The position numbers and the translations under genes were made by a program. Shown piece by piece: positions 52,959-62,735 of a stretch of 64,000 bases of DNA (position 1 is the first letter of the stretch; each line of letters begins with the position of its first letter). The stretch comes from an uncultured Chromatiaceae bacterium (lineage in GTDB: Bacteria > Pseudomonadota > Gammaproteobacteria > Enterobacterales > Alteromonadaceae), in contig CALJUX010000020.1 of assembly GCA_937978655.1 (NCBI GenBank), positions 1 through 64,000 on the forward strand, written 5' to 3'. A model generated the notes under the pieces. The model was not told the DNA's origin. It worked only from the letters and a program-made list of their open reading frames with translations, and did not search any database.

Positions 52959-53796
52959 TAAAGTACACATGGGGCATCAGGCCCGTAAAAGATTTGGCCA
53001 GAATTTCCTGCACGACCCGGCGGTCATCGAACGTATTGTCAAAGCGATAGCGCCAAAACCAGGTGAACATCTGGTGGAGATCGGCCCCGGACTTGGTGCC
53101 TTAACTGAACCTGTTGCTGAGCGCTGCGGTCATCTGACCGTCGTCGAACTGGACCGGGATCTGGCACAGCGGCTGCGCGAGCATCCGACGCTGGCCGATA
53201 AACTGACGATTTATCAGACGGATGCAATGAAGTTTGATTTTAGTCAGTTGATGCCAGCAAGTGGCAAATTAAAAGTGTTCGGTAACCTGCCGTACAATAT
53301 TTCCACACCGCTGTTATTTCACCTGTTTGACTTCGCCGATTGCATTGAAAACATGCATTTTATGCTGCAAAAAGAAGTCGTTGAGCGGATGACTGCCGGC
53401 CATGGCAGTAAAACCTATGGCCGCCTCAGTGTGATGACGCAGTTTTTCTGTCAGGCCATTCCGGTGGTCGAAGTGGGCCCTGGCGCCTTTAAGCCGGCAC
53501 CGAAAGTCGATTCAGCAGTGGTACGGCTGATCCCCAAACCTGTCGCAGAACGTGCTGACGTACCGGTTGCGGTATTAAACCGGGTCTGTCTGGAAGCATT
53601 TAACCAAAGACGGAAGACTTTGCGTAACTGCTTTAGTAATTTCGCCACTGCAGCTGACATTGAAGCGCTTGGCATTGAGCCGGGTCTGCGCCCGGAACAA
53701 CTGCCGGTCAGTGAGTTTATCCGGGTTGCGCAGTGGCTGGCGCAACAGCCTGATGCGACCGGTGTCGCAGCGGATCTCAGCGGAGATGTATTGTGA
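52951..53796 (+). CDS. rsmA: 16S rRNA dimethyladenosine transferase RsmA (KsgA)
   Basis: 281 residues. 'RKRFGQNFLHDPAVIERIV', SAM site EIGPGLGALTEPV and catalytic NLPYNIST. Dimethylates A1518 and A1519 near the 3' end of 16S rRNA (E. coli numbering). Overlaps apaG by 4 bp. A short acidic tail follows the usual end. Confidence 0.97.
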   Translation: MTDKVHMGHQARKRFGQNFLHDPAVIERIVKAIAPKPGEHLVEIGPGLGALTEPVAERCGHLTVVELDRDLAQRLREHPTLADKLTIYQTDAMKFDFSQLMPASGKLKVFGNLPYNISTPLLFHLFDFADCIENMHFMLQKEVVERMTAGHGSKTYGRLSVMTQFFCQAIPVVEVGPGAFKPAPKVDSAVVRLIPKPVAERADVPVAVLNRVCLEAFNQRRKTLRNCFSNFATAADIEALGIEPGLRPEQLPVSEFIRVAQWLAQQPDATGVAADLSGDVL

Positions 53797-54164
53797 GTGT
53801 TCAGATCCCTGTCAGCGTAGAAACCTTTTATATCGCCGCACAGTCCGATGCAGCAGCCGAACGTTTTGTGTTTGCCTACACCATCACTATCCGGAACGAC
53901 TCAGACTGTCGCGTCAAACTGCTGCGCCGTTACTGGTCTATCACCGATGCCAATGGCAAACATACTGAAGTTCGTGGCGACGGTGTCGTCGGCGAGCAAC
54001 CGGAGCTGGCACCAGGCAGTAGTTATACCTACACCAGCGGCGCCGTGCTGGAAACGCCGGTCGGTACCATGCAAGGGCACTATGAAATGCAGACCACAGA
54101 TGGCAGCGCCTTTGAAACCCCAATCCCGCTGTTCCGGCTTGCCGTACCCAACGTGCTGAATTAA
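53793..54164 (+). CDS. apaG: Co2+/Mg2+ efflux-linked protein ApaG
   Basis: 123 residues, one fibronectin-III-like beta domain: 'FAYTITIRNDSDCRVKLLRR', HTEVRGDGVVGEQP and 'GTMQGHYEMQT'. Role unclear despite the family name. GTG start overlaps the rsmA stop; its own stop overlaps apaH by 1 bp. Confidence 0.95.
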   Translation: MSVQIPVSVETFYIAAQSDAAAERFVFAYTITIRNDSDCRVKLLRRYWSITDANGKHTEVRGDGVVGEQPELAPGSSYTYTSGAVLETPVGTMQGHYEMQTTDGSAFETPIPLFRLAVPNVLN

Positions 54165-54976
54165 TGGCCCGTTATGTTATCGGTGATGTTCAGGGCTGTT
54201 TTGATCAGCTGCAGCAACTGCTGACGCTCATCCGGTTTGATCCGGCCCAGGATCAACTGTGGTTTTGTGGTGATTTGATCGCCCGCGGCCCGCAGTCGCT
54301 GGAAACCCTGCGTTTTGTCAAAAACCTGGGTGCTGCCGCCATTACGGTGCTGGGCAATCACGATTTGAACTTTCTCGCCAGCTTACACGGCTATGGCCGG
54401 ATCAGTCCGGCAGATCAGCTGGACGCGTTATTGCAGGCACCTGATCTGCCTGAGCTTGCGCTCTGGCTGCAACAACAACCCCTGCTCCACTACGACGCAG
54501 CAGAACAATTATTGCTGGTCCATGCCGGACTGGCGCCGGAATGGACTACTGAAATCGCCGTAATGGCATGCCGGGCTGTGGAACAACAGCTGCGAACAGA
54601 TCCGGTCAGTCTCTATGCCCAAATGTATGGCAATAGCCCAGACCTGTGGTCAGAGGCACATTCCGCCGCTGAAAAATACCGGTTTACCATCAACGCCTGC
54701 AGCCGGATGCGCTACTGTTTTGCCGATGGCAGGCTGGAACTGCGGCAGAAAGGTGAATTATCAGATAATCCGCTGTTGACCCCTTGGTTTGATTTCTGGT
54801 CTGATAGAGCACATCCAACGATCTTCTTTGGTCATTGGGCGGCGTTACAGGGTTACTCCCCTGTTTCGGGTATTTACGCACTGGACACGGGCTGTGTCTG
54901 GGGGCAAGCACTTACATGCTATTGTATTGAATCACAACAGCGTTTTAGTGTTGCCGGCTACGAAAAAAGACTATAA
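54164..54976 (+). CDS. apaH: Symmetrical Ap4A hydrolase ApaH
   Basis: 270 residues. Metallophosphatase motifs IGDVQGC, CGDLIARGP and LGNHDLN, and late FGHWAALQGY. Splits Ap4A to two ADP and removes Np4N RNA caps. Last gene of the lptD operon. Confidence 0.96.
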   Translation: MARYVIGDVQGCFDQLQQLLTLIRFDPAQDQLWFCGDLIARGPQSLETLRFVKNLGAAAITVLGNHDLNFLASLHGYGRISPADQLDALLQAPDLPELALWLQQQPLLHYDAAEQLLLVHAGLAPEWTTEIAVMACRAVEQQLRTDPVSLYAQMYGNSPDLWSEAHSAAEKYRFTINACSRMRYCFADGRLELRQKGELSDNPLLTPWFDFWSDRAHPTIFFGHWAALQGYSPVSGIYALDTGCVWGQALTCYCIESQQRFSVAGYEKRL

Positions 54977-55061
54977 TACTTGGGTTTTATCCATACCGAT
55001 CCCGAACAATTGCATGGACGCTGTTGAAGGCGATTGTTGACCAACCCGTTGGGAGTTCCAT

Positions 55062-57074
55062 ATGAAGTTAACCGTTGCATTGCGCATCATCGGCGGCTTT
55101 GGTGTGATATCAGTGTTATTGCTGATCATCGGCCTTACCTCCTACTCCAGCCTGAACAACATCAGTGATTCCACAAGCCAGGTAAATACCATTTCGATCC
55201 CTGCGCTGGAGAATAGTGCCACGCTGCAAAGTGAGTTTGTCAAAATGAGCAAAATCACCCTGCAGGCGTTTTACACCGATGAAGTGAAAAAAATAACGGC
55301 TTTTGAATCGGCATTCGCCACCGAAAAAGATGCCTACGACGCCGCAGCAAAAAACCTGCAGTCGGTTGTCGGCAGCGAACCTGTGCTGGCAGCCAGTTTC
55401 AAAGAAGTGGCAACACAGTATGCTGAATTTATTCCAACCAGCGACAAGCTGTTTTCTGAATTAAAAAAGGCGCTGTCCTTACGTGAATCCATCAACAGCA
55501 AACTTGGGGATATGGAAAGTAATGCCGACGATGCGGCATCGCTGATCCTCGATTTCAGTGACGTCCGTGAAGTCAGCCGTCGCTTTCCAAAATCGGCAGA
55601 AGCTGCTGCAGTCCTGGAAACCAGCCTGAACTCTATGGTCAGTACTGTTGTAGACCTGACACGTACCAGCACCGCCAATACCTCTGAGACGCTGAGCAAC
55701 GAAATCAAAAACCGGATGGCAGATATTGTTGCAAAGATGGCCATTATCAAAGCCGAGGCCGGCGGTGCTGTCGATATGGTGGCAGATCTCGATGAAAAAA
55801 TTACCGCAATCAATGAGTTGCTGACCACTGAAGACGGGATTCTGGCGTTAAAAGCCAACAAACTTGCTGCAGAAGCATCAGCAGCCAAATTGCTGGCAAC
55901 GGCAGAACAGCAAACCATTGATGCCAGCGCGGCACTGAGTAAATTACTGACTAAAGCCCGTGAAGCAGCTGGCGAAATTCAGCAAGAAGCGGCGTCCAGC
56001 GTCAGCGGCGCAGTGGTAACTATCTTTGTTGTGATGGCATTTTCGTTCGCTGCAGCGGCCGTCATCGCATTGTGGACCCGTAGCAGCATCACTACCCCAC
56101 TGAGTAAAGTGAACGAAATCCTTGGTGTTGTGGCTTCCGGTGACCTGACCAAACAACTGGACGACTCTGCTCAGGATGAATTCGGCGAACTGGCACGTAA
56201 CTGCAACAAAGTAATCGGGAATCTGCGCCAGCTGATCCAGGGCATCATTTCCCGTTCAACCCAGCTGGCTGCAGCGTCAGAGCAGACCTCGGCAATCACG
56301 GTACAGTCCACTGCGGCCATTCGTGAGCAGAAATCACAAGTGACTCAGGCGGCGACTGCCACCACCGAAATGAGCAGTACCTCACAAGGCGTACTGCAAA
56401 GTTCCAATGATGCTCTGGCTGAAATTAAACATGCAGACGCAGAAGCTGAGCGTGTGAAAGGCATTTCCTCGAACAACAAGCAAACAATCCTGCAGTTGTC
56501 ACAGGAAGTGGAACAGGCTTCAAAAGTCATCAACAAACTGCATCAGGACAGCGCATCAATTGGCAGCATCCTCGATGTGATCCGTGGTATTGCCGAGCAA
56601 ACCAACTTACTGGCGTTGAATGCCGCGATTGAAGCCGCACGCGCCGGCGAACAAGGCCGTGGCTTTGCGGTAGTTGCCGACGAAGTACGTTCTTTGGCCA
56701 GTAAAACTCAAAGCTCAACCCAGGAAATCCAGGCGATGATCCAGGTCCTGCAAAGCGGGGCTCATGCCGCAGTAGAAGCAATGAACAAAGGCAAGCGTCA
56801 GGCGGAAAACTGCGTCGCGCAGACTGAAGTTGCAGATCAGGCACTGGATTCCATCACTCATGCGGTTCACATGGCGCATGACATGAGCGAGCAGATTTCT
56901 CATGCGGCGAAAGAGCAGAACCAGGTATCACACGAAATCAGCAAATTGCTGGAATCAATCGTGAATATCGCAGAAGAAACCGCTTCAGGCGCCGAGCAAA
57001 CCTCTGACTCAAGCCATGAAGTGGCCCGGTTAGCTGAAGAACTGCGCTTGTCAGTCGATCAATTTAAAGTCTGA
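55062..57074 (+). CDS. Methyl-accepting chemotaxis protein with helical sensor
   Basis: 670 residues. Membrane helix 7-28, a large all-helical periplasmic sensor (about 30-315; probably a helical bimodular type), helix near 318-340, HAMP, and a signalling domain with 'AEQTNLLALNAAIEAARAGE', QGRGFAVVADEVRSLA. Ends LRLSVDQFKV without tether. Strong ribosome site (GGGAG). It sits between apaH and folA, which are neighbours in E. coli. Ligand unknown. Confidence 0.93.
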   Translation: MKLTVALRIIGGFGVISVLLLIIGLTSYSSLNNISDSTSQVNTISIPALENSATLQSEFVKMSKITLQAFYTDEVKKITAFESAFATEKDAYDAAAKNLQSVVGSEPVLAASFKEVATQYAEFIPTSDKLFSELKKALSLRESINSKLGDMESNADDAASLILDFSDVREVSRRFPKSAEAAAVLETSLNSMVSTVVDLTRTSTANTSETLSNEIKNRMADIVAKMAIIKAEAGGAVDMVADLDEKITAINELLTTEDGILALKANKLAAEASAAKLLATAEQQTIDASAALSKLLTKAREAAGEIQQEAASSVSGAVVTIFVVMAFSFAAAAVIALWTRSSITTPLSKVNEILGVVASGDLTKQLDDSAQDEFGELARNCNKVIGNLRQLIQGIISRSTQLAAASEQTSAITVQSTAAIREQKSQVTQAATATTEMSSTSQGVLQSSNDALAEIKHADAEAERVKGISSNNKQTILQLSQEVEQASKVINKLHQDSASIGSILDVIRGIAEQTNLLALNAAIEAARAGEQGRGFAVVADEVRSLASKTQSSTQEIQAMIQVLQSGAHAAVEAMNKGKRQAENCVAQTEVADQALDSITHAVHMAHDMSEQISHAAKEQNQVSHEISKLLESIVNIAEETASGAEQTSDSSHEVARLAEELRLSVDQFKV

Positions 57075-57116
57075 GAGCTGGCCCGGCTGAAACAATAAGC
57101 CTGAAGGCTGGTATTT

Positions 57117-57150
57117 AAAGGCCTGCAACAGCGATGTTGCAGGCCTTTTT
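57117..57150 (+). terminator. Strong rho-independent terminator after the chemoreceptor gene
   Basis: A 14-bp perfect stem AAAGGCCTGCAACA/TGTTGCAGGCCTTT with GCGA tetraloop, followed by T. Stops transcription of 55062-57074. Confidence 0.95.
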
Positions 57151-57390
57151 CTATTGCGGTTCGTCACCTGACTTCCCTATTGCCTCGCGTGATTCACGCC
57201 TCAGGCAGCGCTGGCAGCAACAGAGATTTGCGCCAATACCGTGCAACTGGCGTTACCTGACAAAACAACGCAACTAACTGATACCGTTGCACGCTGCCAA
57301 CCAGCGGGTTCAGGCGAAATAAACCAAAAGCTGTATCAACAGGGCTCTCGGTTGAGGCTCATCAAAAGCCCACAAAAATGAAGCTGAAGT
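57151..57390. other. Gene-free spacer
   Basis: Within the 361 bases between the chemoreceptor and DUF3718 genes, apart from the two terminators I see no open frame with a ribosome site, no clear hairpin or repeat and no tRNA-like cloverleaf. Promoter use cannot be assigned. It could be a remnant of the ancestral apaH-folA junction. Confidence 0.5.
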
Positions 57391-57419
57391 AAAAAAGCCG
57401 TGCAGAGCACGGCTTTTTT
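57391..57419. terminator. Bidirectional terminator
   Basis: AAAAAAGCCGTGC, AGA, GCACGGCTTTTTT: a 13-bp inverted repeat with A- and T-runs on both sides. It closes the minus-strand DUF3718 gene (ending 57436) and would also block plus-strand readthrough. Confidence 0.92.
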
Positions 57420-57435
57420 CAGAATTTTATCAGGG

Positions 57436-57813
57436 TTACTCGCCGCCACCGGCCCGGGCTTTTAACACCGCAATTAATGCAGAACCGGCATGATTTGATT
57501 CGGCCCACGCAATATCACCAGACGCGGTAATTTGTGCTGCAGGTAACTGTTTTACAATAAACTCGCCGGCACCAGCCGCATTGTTTTTTACAGCAAAACG
57601 GATCAATGACAAGCCATCACAAAGCACACCGTCATAAATGTTACGCAGCCTTAGACGGTTGTCAGATAATAATTTACGGAAACGGTTTTTATCATCTGCT
57701 TTGACATAATCACACATTGAGGCCGCCAGCTGTTCCTGAGCCTGAGCGGCGGGCGCAACGACCATTAAACCTGCAGCCAACGACAAACATAACGTGGCGT
57801 TTATTAATTTCAT
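57436..57813 (-). CDS. DUF3718 secreted small protein
   Basis: 125 residues. Signal peptide 1-25 (MKLINATLCLSLAAGLMVVA, AQA), then 'MCDYVKADDKNRFRKLLSDN', IYDGVLCDGLSLIRFAVKNN and VKQLPA, matching DUF3718 of Alteromonadales and Vibrionales. Two Cys (about 33 and 64) could form a disulfide. ATG 57813 has AGAGG upstream; nine more codons in frame are not favoured. Function unknown. Confidence 0.85.
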   Translation of the reverse strand: MKLINATLCLSLAAGLMVVAPAAQAQEQLAASMCDYVKADDKNRFRKLLSDNRLRLRNIYDGVLCDGLSLIRFAVKNNAAGAGEFIVKQLPAAQITASGDIAWAESNHAGSALIAVLKARAGGGE

Positions 57814-57890
57814 AGGCAACCTCTGAGGCAGAATAAGCAAAACAAAATTAATAGTAGCAACATGTTAGTTGATGCGCAACGCTGGAAATT

Positions 57891-58382
57891 TCAGCGTTCC
57901 CTCTCGAGTTGCAGGAAACGGTAATCCGCCTGATTTTTGGCATCAGCACTATACTGCTGCGCCGAACTCACCCGCCACTGACCAACAGCATGGTAATCAG
58001 GAAAAAAGGCATCGCCCTCGACATTCAGGTCAAACTCGGACAGATAAAGTCGATCTGCGTCCGGCAACGTCTGACGGTACAACTCAGCGCCGCCGATGAC
58101 CATGACTTCCGGTTCGTTTGCTAATAATTGCAGGGCTTCGTCAATGCTATGCACCCAATCTGCGCCGAACCCTGCCGGTTTTGGCTGACGGCTGATCACC
58201 ACATTGCGCCGGCCGGGCAACAAGCGACCAATAGAATCATAGGTCTTACGGCCCATCACCACCGGCTTACCCATGGTCACCTGTTTAAAATGCGCCAGAT
58301 CTGCAGGCATATGCCACGGCATCTGGTTATTCAAACCGATGACGCGGTTTTTCGCCATCGCAGCAATCAGACTTAACAACAT
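57891..58382 (-). CDS. folA: Dihydrofolate reductase
   Basis: 163 residues. 'LSLIAAMAKNRVIGLNNQMP', catalytic D28 in MPADLAHFK, NADPH sites 'GRKTYDSIGRLLPGRRNVV' and MVIGGAELY. Reduces dihydrofolate. ATG 58382 with AAGG upstream; it is 9 bp after obgE, so the two are co-transcribed. Confidence 0.97.
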   Translation of the reverse strand: MLLSLIAAMAKNRVIGLNNQMPWHMPADLAHFKQVTMGKPVVMGRKTYDSIGRLLPGRRNVVISRQPKPAGFGADWVHSIDEALQLLANEPEVMVIGGAELYRQTLPDADRLYLSEFDLNVEGDAFFPDYHAVGQWRVSSAQQYSADAKNQADYRFLQLERER

Positions 58383-58391
58383 GCCCAACCC

Positions 58392-59549
58392 TTAGCGGCG
58401 ATATATGACTTCAACTTCATAATCGTCATCATCGAAATCGTCATCATCATCCAGATCGTCAGCCAGATTCATAGTATCCGTATGGTAGTCATCCCATTTA
58501 AACTGCACAGGATCCAGTAGTTGCTCTTTTGGCGCCTCTTTTGGCAGTTGATCAAGGTAAGCCTGAATATCGCGACAAAGCGCCTCTGTGTGCGTTCTGG
58601 AAGCAGCTGACACCTGATAAACAGGACCATCCCAGCCGATGGCATCGATCACAGCTTGTTTAATCTCTTCAAGCTCATCTTCAAGCACCAGATCGATTTT
58701 ATTAAACACCAGCCAACGTGGTTTATTCGCCAGTTTATCACTGTATTTACCAAGCTCATGAATGATAACCTGCGCATTTTCTGCAGGATCAGAGCCATCC
58801 GCTGGTAACACATCGATCATATGCAACAACAGACCGCATCGTTCGAGGTGTTTCAGAAACTGAATACCTAAACCGGCACCTTCGGCGGCGCCTTCAATCA
58901 AGCCGGGAATATCTGCAATAACAAAAGACTTACTGCTTTCTGTCCGTACTACGCCTAAGTTCGGCACAAGGGTGGTAAATGGATAATCAGCGACTTTCGG
59001 TTTGGCAGAGGAAACAGCGCGAATGAAGGTTGATTTGCCCGCATTTGGCAGGCCTAACATGCCTACATCTGCAAGCAATAACAATTCAAGACGCAGGTTA
59101 CGGACTTCACCCGGAGTACCATTTGTTTTCTTTCGCGGCGTCCGGTTTGTACTGCTGGCAAAACGGGCGTTGCCCAAACCATGCCAGCCGCCTTTAGCGA
59201 CCATCAGTTTCAGGCCATTTTTTGTCAGATCTCCCAACACTTCGTTGGTATCAACGTCAATGGCCCGTGTGCCAACAGGAACACGTAATACGAGATCTTC
59301 ACCGCGCTTACCAGTACAGTTGGTACTCATACCGTTCTGGCCGCGCTGGGCGATATGCAGCTTCTCGAACTGATAATCCACGAGGGTATTGAGGTTACTG
59401 TCCGCAATCAGATAGACGTCACCGCCATCACCGCCGTCACCACCATTTGGACCACCTTTGGCCACAAATTTTTCGCGGCGGAAACTGATAATACCGTTTC
59501 CACCATCGCCGGCTTCGACCCGGATCAGCGCCTCATCAACAAATTTCAT
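58392..59549 (-). CDS. obgE: GTPase ObgE/CgtA
   Basis: 385 residues. Glycine-rich Obg fold (about 1-158), G domain with GLPNAGKST (P-loop), 'ADIPGLIEGAAEGAGLGIQF', NKIDLV, and an Asp-rich tail (about 365-380). 50S-subunit assembly GTPase and stress-linked. Lies downstream of rplU-rpmA in the usual order. Confidence 0.97.
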   Translation of the reverse strand: MKFVDEALIRVEAGDGGNGIISFRREKFVAKGGPNGGDGGDGGDVYLIADSNLNTLVDYQFEKLHIAQRGQNGMSTNCTGKRGEDLVLRVPVGTRAIDVDTNEVLGDLTKNGLKLMVAKGGWHGLGNARFASSTNRTPRKKTNGTPGEVRNLRLELLLLADVGMLGLPNAGKSTFIRAVSSAKPKVADYPFTTLVPNLGVVRTESSKSFVIADIPGLIEGAAEGAGLGIQFLKHLERCGLLLHMIDVLPADGSDPAENAQVIIHELGKYSDKLANKPRWLVFNKIDLVLEDELEEIKQAVIDAIGWDGPVYQVSAASRTHTEALCRDIQAYLDQLPKEAPKEQLLDPVQFKWDDYHTDTMNLADDLDDDDDFDDDDYEVEVIYRR

Positions 59550-59657
59550 TTCGACCTATCCTGCTATAAATATTGCGAACATTATAAACCCATGCCCGCA
59601 GTACTGCGAAAACAAAGGCTGATGTTTCATAAAACGGCTTAACTCTTCATGATAAGC

Positions 59658-59686
59658 AAAAAAAAACCCCGCTTGGCGCGGGGTTT
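59658..59686 (-). terminator. Terminator of rplU-rpmA
   Basis: Read on the minus strand: AAACCCCGC, loop, GCGGGGTTT and a run of nine T. It separates ribosomal-protein genes from obgE downstream, so obgE-folA probably uses its own promoter or readthrough. Confidence 0.92.
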
Positions 59687-59704
59687 CTTCGAAGAATCCA
59701 GCAA

Positions 59705-59962
59705 TTATTCGCTAACGATGCTAACGAATTTACGGCTGTGTTCGCCTTTCACTTCAAACTGTACTTTACCGTCAGTTAAAGCAAACAGCGTATGATCTTT
59801 ACCGATACCCACGTTGGTGCCAGCGTGGAATTTAGTACCACGTTGACGCACGATGATGTTACCAGCCAGAACTGATTCACCGCCAAAACGCTTAACACCT
59901 AAGCGTTTCGCTTCTGAATCACGACCGTTACGTGTACTACCTACACCTTTTTTACTTGCCAT
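59705..59962 (-). CDS. rpmA: 50S ribosomal protein L27
   Basis: 85 residues beginning MASKKGVGSTRNGRDSEAKR, the L27 tail that reaches the peptidyl-transferase centre, then RLGVKRFGG and 'AGNIIVRQRGTKFHAGTNVG'. 18 bp after rplU. Terminator follows. Confidence 0.98.
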   Translation of the reverse strand: MASKKGVGSTRNGRDSEAKRLGVKRFGGESVLAGNIIVRQRGTKFHAGTNVGIGKDHTLFALTDGKVQFEVKGEHSRKFVSIVSE

Positions 59963-59980
59963 GAGTCGTTACTCCTGAAA

Positions 59981-60289
59981 TTAAGCGCTGATGCCAGTAA
60001 TTTTCACTTCAGTAAACCACTGACGATGGCCAGCTTGTTTACGGTAGTGCTTACGACGACGGAATTTGACGATTTTAACTTTATCGCCACGGTCATGTGC
60101 GACCACTTCCGCAGTAACTTTACTGCCTTCAACGACTGGAGTACCGATTTTTACATCGTCGCCGTTTACGATCATCAGGGCAGCAAACTCAACCTTTGCA
60201 CCCATCTCTAAGTCCAGTTTTTCTAGACGAAGGGTTTGACCTTCAGTCACACGGTGCTGTTTACCACCACTTTGGAAAACCGCGTACAT
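59981..60289 (-). CDS. rplU: 50S ribosomal protein L21
   Basis: 102 residues: MYAVFQSGGKQHRVTEGQTL, 'VKIVKFRRRKHYRKQAGHRQ'. Binds 23S rRNA domain VI near L20. First gene of rplU-rpmA. Divergent from ispB across 210 bp. Confidence 0.98.
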   Translation of the reverse strand: MYAVFQSGGKQHRVTEGQTLRLEKLDLEMGAKVEFAALMIVNGDDVKIGTPVVEGSKVTAEVVAHDRGDKVKIVKFRRRKHYRKQAGHRQWFTEVKITGISA

Positions 60290-60499
60290 AGTTGAAACTC
60301 CGTACAGATCACGCCAACCGCAGAGGGGGCGTGTTAATTAGATTCACAGGGCGCGAATTGTACGCAATTTCCCCTACCCCCGCAAGCACAAATATTAAAA
60401 AGATCATCTGCTCAGAAAAAGGATCGAGATTTAGTTTTGCCACTTTCTTAGTTGTTGTAGAATCCAGCCACTCCGGTTTGCTGAATTAACTGAACCCGC

Positions 60500-61471
60500 A
60501 TGACGCTCGATGAAATCCGTTTGTTAAGCCAACAAGATATGGCTGCTGTGAATGAACACATTTTTTCTCAGCTGAATTCTGACGTTGCTCTGATCAATCA
60601 GTTGGGCATCTATATTGTCAACAGTGGTGGTAAGCGTTTACGCCCGCTATTGGCCGTCCTTGCGGCCAGGGCTCTGGGTTATCAGGGCAGTAAGCATGTG
60701 ACGCTGGCAACTATTATCGAATTTATTCATACCGCAACCCTGTTACACGATGACGTTGTCGACGAGTCCATGCTGCGACGTGGCAAAGAAACTGCAAATG
60801 CGGTTTTTGGCAACCAGGCCAGTGTACTGGTCGGTGATTTTTTGTATACCCGGGCATTCCAGCTGATGGTGTCGCTGGAACGGATGCGTGTCATGCAAAT
60901 TCTGGCTGATGCAACCAACGTCATTGCTGAAGGTGAAGTATTGCAGCTAATGAACGTCAATGACCCGGATACTACCGAACAAAGCTACATGCAGGTCATT
61001 TATTGCAAGACCGCACGACTGTTTGAAGCTGCAACTGAACTGGCAGCCATCCTGGCAGACAAAGACGCTGCAACAACAGAAGCCATGCGCCTGTATGGCC
61101 TGCACCTGGGTACCGCATTTCAGCTGATTGATGATGTACTGGATTATCAGGCCGATGTTACAGAACTCGGTAAAAACATCGGTGACGATTTGGCCGAAGG
61201 CAAACCCACGTTACCTTTGATCCATGCACTGAAGCACGGCAATCCGACACAACAGGCGCTGATCCGAGCGGCCATTGTCGAGAGCAATGGCATGCAGCAC
61301 TTCACGGCCATTATGACCGCAATGCATGATACAAATGCTTTTGGCTACACCCGTGATCTGGCTGAGCGCGAGGCAGAAATGGCCAAGCAGGCGATCGCAT
61401 TCCTGCCAGCGAGCCCTTATAAAGACGCCTTAATGACTCTGGCGGATATTGCGGTGGAACGCTCTCACTAA
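60500..61471 (+). CDS. ispB: Octaprenyl diphosphate synthase
   Basis: 323 residues. First Asp-rich motif D84-D85-x-x-D88 (LLHDDVVDES-MLRRG), second LIDDVLDYQ. Makes the side-chain of ubiquinone and menaquinone. Opposite rplU as in E. coli. Terminator at 61496. Confidence 0.96.
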   Translation: MTLDEIRLLSQQDMAAVNEHIFSQLNSDVALINQLGIYIVNSGGKRLRPLLAVLAARALGYQGSKHVTLATIIEFIHTATLLHDDVVDESMLRRGKETANAVFGNQASVLVGDFLYTRAFQLMVSLERMRVMQILADATNVIAEGEVLQLMNVNDPDTTEQSYMQVIYCKTARLFEAATELAAILADKDAATTEAMRLYGLHLGTAFQLIDDVLDYQADVTELGKNIGDDLAEGKPTLPLIHALKHGNPTQQALIRAAIVESNGMQHFTAIMTAMHDTNAFGYTRDLAEREAEMAKQAIAFLPASPYKDALMTLADIAVERSH

Positions 61472-61495
61472 TTATTTTGTGCTGTCACCATTAAC

Positions 61496-61524
61496 AAAAA
61501 AGCCAGCTTTCGCTGGCTTTTTTT
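61496..61524. terminator. Bidirectional terminator between ispB and mdh
   Basis: AAAAAAGCCAGC, TTTC, GCTGGCTTTTTTT. A and T runs flank the stem on both sides, so it serves both convergent genes. Confidence 0.95.
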
Positions 61525-61536
61525 CAATCTGATAAA

Positions 61537-62475
61537 TTACGCTTTGTTGACGAACTCTTCGCCCAGCGCGATATCTGCTTTTAACGTTGGCAGCATATCG
61601 TTCATTGCTTTCTGCTCGTAAGCACTTAAAGCTCCGATATCTAACAAAGCCTCAACGCCGTTTTTACCCAGCACGATTGGCTGAGCAAAGAAACGGGCGT
61701 GTTCGCCGTTACCTTCAACGTAGGCATATTCAGTAACCGATTCACCTTGCAGACCTTTAATTAAAGATACGCAAAAACGTGCTGCAGCCTGACCCATGGA
61801 TAATGTCGCAGATCCGCCACCGGCTTTTGCTTCAACAACTTCAGTACCGGCATTTTGAATGCGATAAGTCAGAGAGGCGACTTCTTCGTCAGTGAATGTC
61901 ACATCTTTTACTTGTGACAGTAACGGCAGAATTGTAGTACCGCTGTGACCACCGATCACCGGAACGATCAGCTCAGCAGGATTTTTGCCTTTTAATTCGC
62001 CAATAAAAGTTTCTGCCCGGATCACGTCAAGTGTAGTAACCCCAAACAGACGTTTGGCATCATAAGTGCCAGCTTTCTTGAACACTTCAGCCGCGATAGC
62101 AACTGTTGTGTTGACCGGATTGGTGATAATGCCAACCAAAGCTTTTGGACACTGCTGAACAATGGCTTCAGCCAGAGTTTTTACCACACCAGCATTGATA
62201 TTAAACAGATCAGAGCGGTCCATGCCCGGCTTACGTGGCATACCGGCCGGGATCATCACCACATCAGCACCTGCCAGTGCAGTGAGTAAATCATCTTTAC
62301 CATAGCCCGTAACTTTTACCGCGGTAGGGATATGACTTAAGTCTACAGCAACACCTGGCGTCACCGGAGCCAGGTCGTATAACGCTAAATCAGTACCGGC
62401 AGGCAGATTTAACTTCAGTAACAAGGACAATGCCTGACCAATACCACCAGCAGCACCTAAAACGGCAACTTTCAT
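61537..62475 (-). CDS. mdh: Malate dehydrogenase
   Basis: 312 residues. 'VLGAAGGIGQALSLLLKLNL' NAD fold, PAGMPRKPGMDR substrate loop with catalytic Arg, catalytic His in VIGGHSG. TCA cycle. Next to divergent argR, as in many gammaproteobacteria. Confidence 0.97.
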   Translation of the reverse strand: MKVAVLGAAGGIGQALSLLLKLNLPAGTDLALYDLAPVTPGVAVDLSHIPTAVKVTGYGKDDLLTALAGADVVMIPAGMPRKPGMDRSDLFNINAGVVKTLAEAIVQQCPKALVGIITNPVNTTVAIAAEVFKKAGTYDAKRLFGVTTLDVIRAETFIGELKGKNPAELIVPVIGGHSGTTILPLLSQVKDVTFTDEEVASLTYRIQNAGTEVVEAKAGGGSATLSMGQAAARFCVSLIKGLQGESVTEYAYVEGNGEHARFFAQPIVLGKNGVEALLDIGALSAYEQKAMNDMLPTLKADIALGEEFVNKA

Positions 62476-62735
62476 GCTTCTCTCCCAATTAACGGTTCAC
62501 CGAAAAAAACGCGCCAACAATACTGAAATACGGCGCAAATTACAAATGACTTATACCAAAGTAGCAGCACATTATTTAACCAGGCGTATCCCAAGAAAAA
62601 TTCAGCAAAACCGATGTCTGGCAGCATTCTCAGACCAGACGAAGAATTCGCTGGATCTGCGAACCCGATTTGCTATGGTATGCTCTGCAGCATGATGCAT
62701 TGTCCCGATTGAATTAGGTAAAGTAATTGGTAACT

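Noticed and set aside
58392..58470. Asp-rich tail of ObgE
   Set aside because: Acidic tails are common in gammaproteobacterial Obg proteins.
60290..60499. Exact ispB promoter (TTGCCA and TAGAAT near 60437-60463)
   Set aside because: Spacer is only 15 bases; not convincing enough to list.
62476..62735. ARG boxes in the mdh-argR gap
   Set aside because: No pair of sites resembling the ARG consensus could be found by eye.
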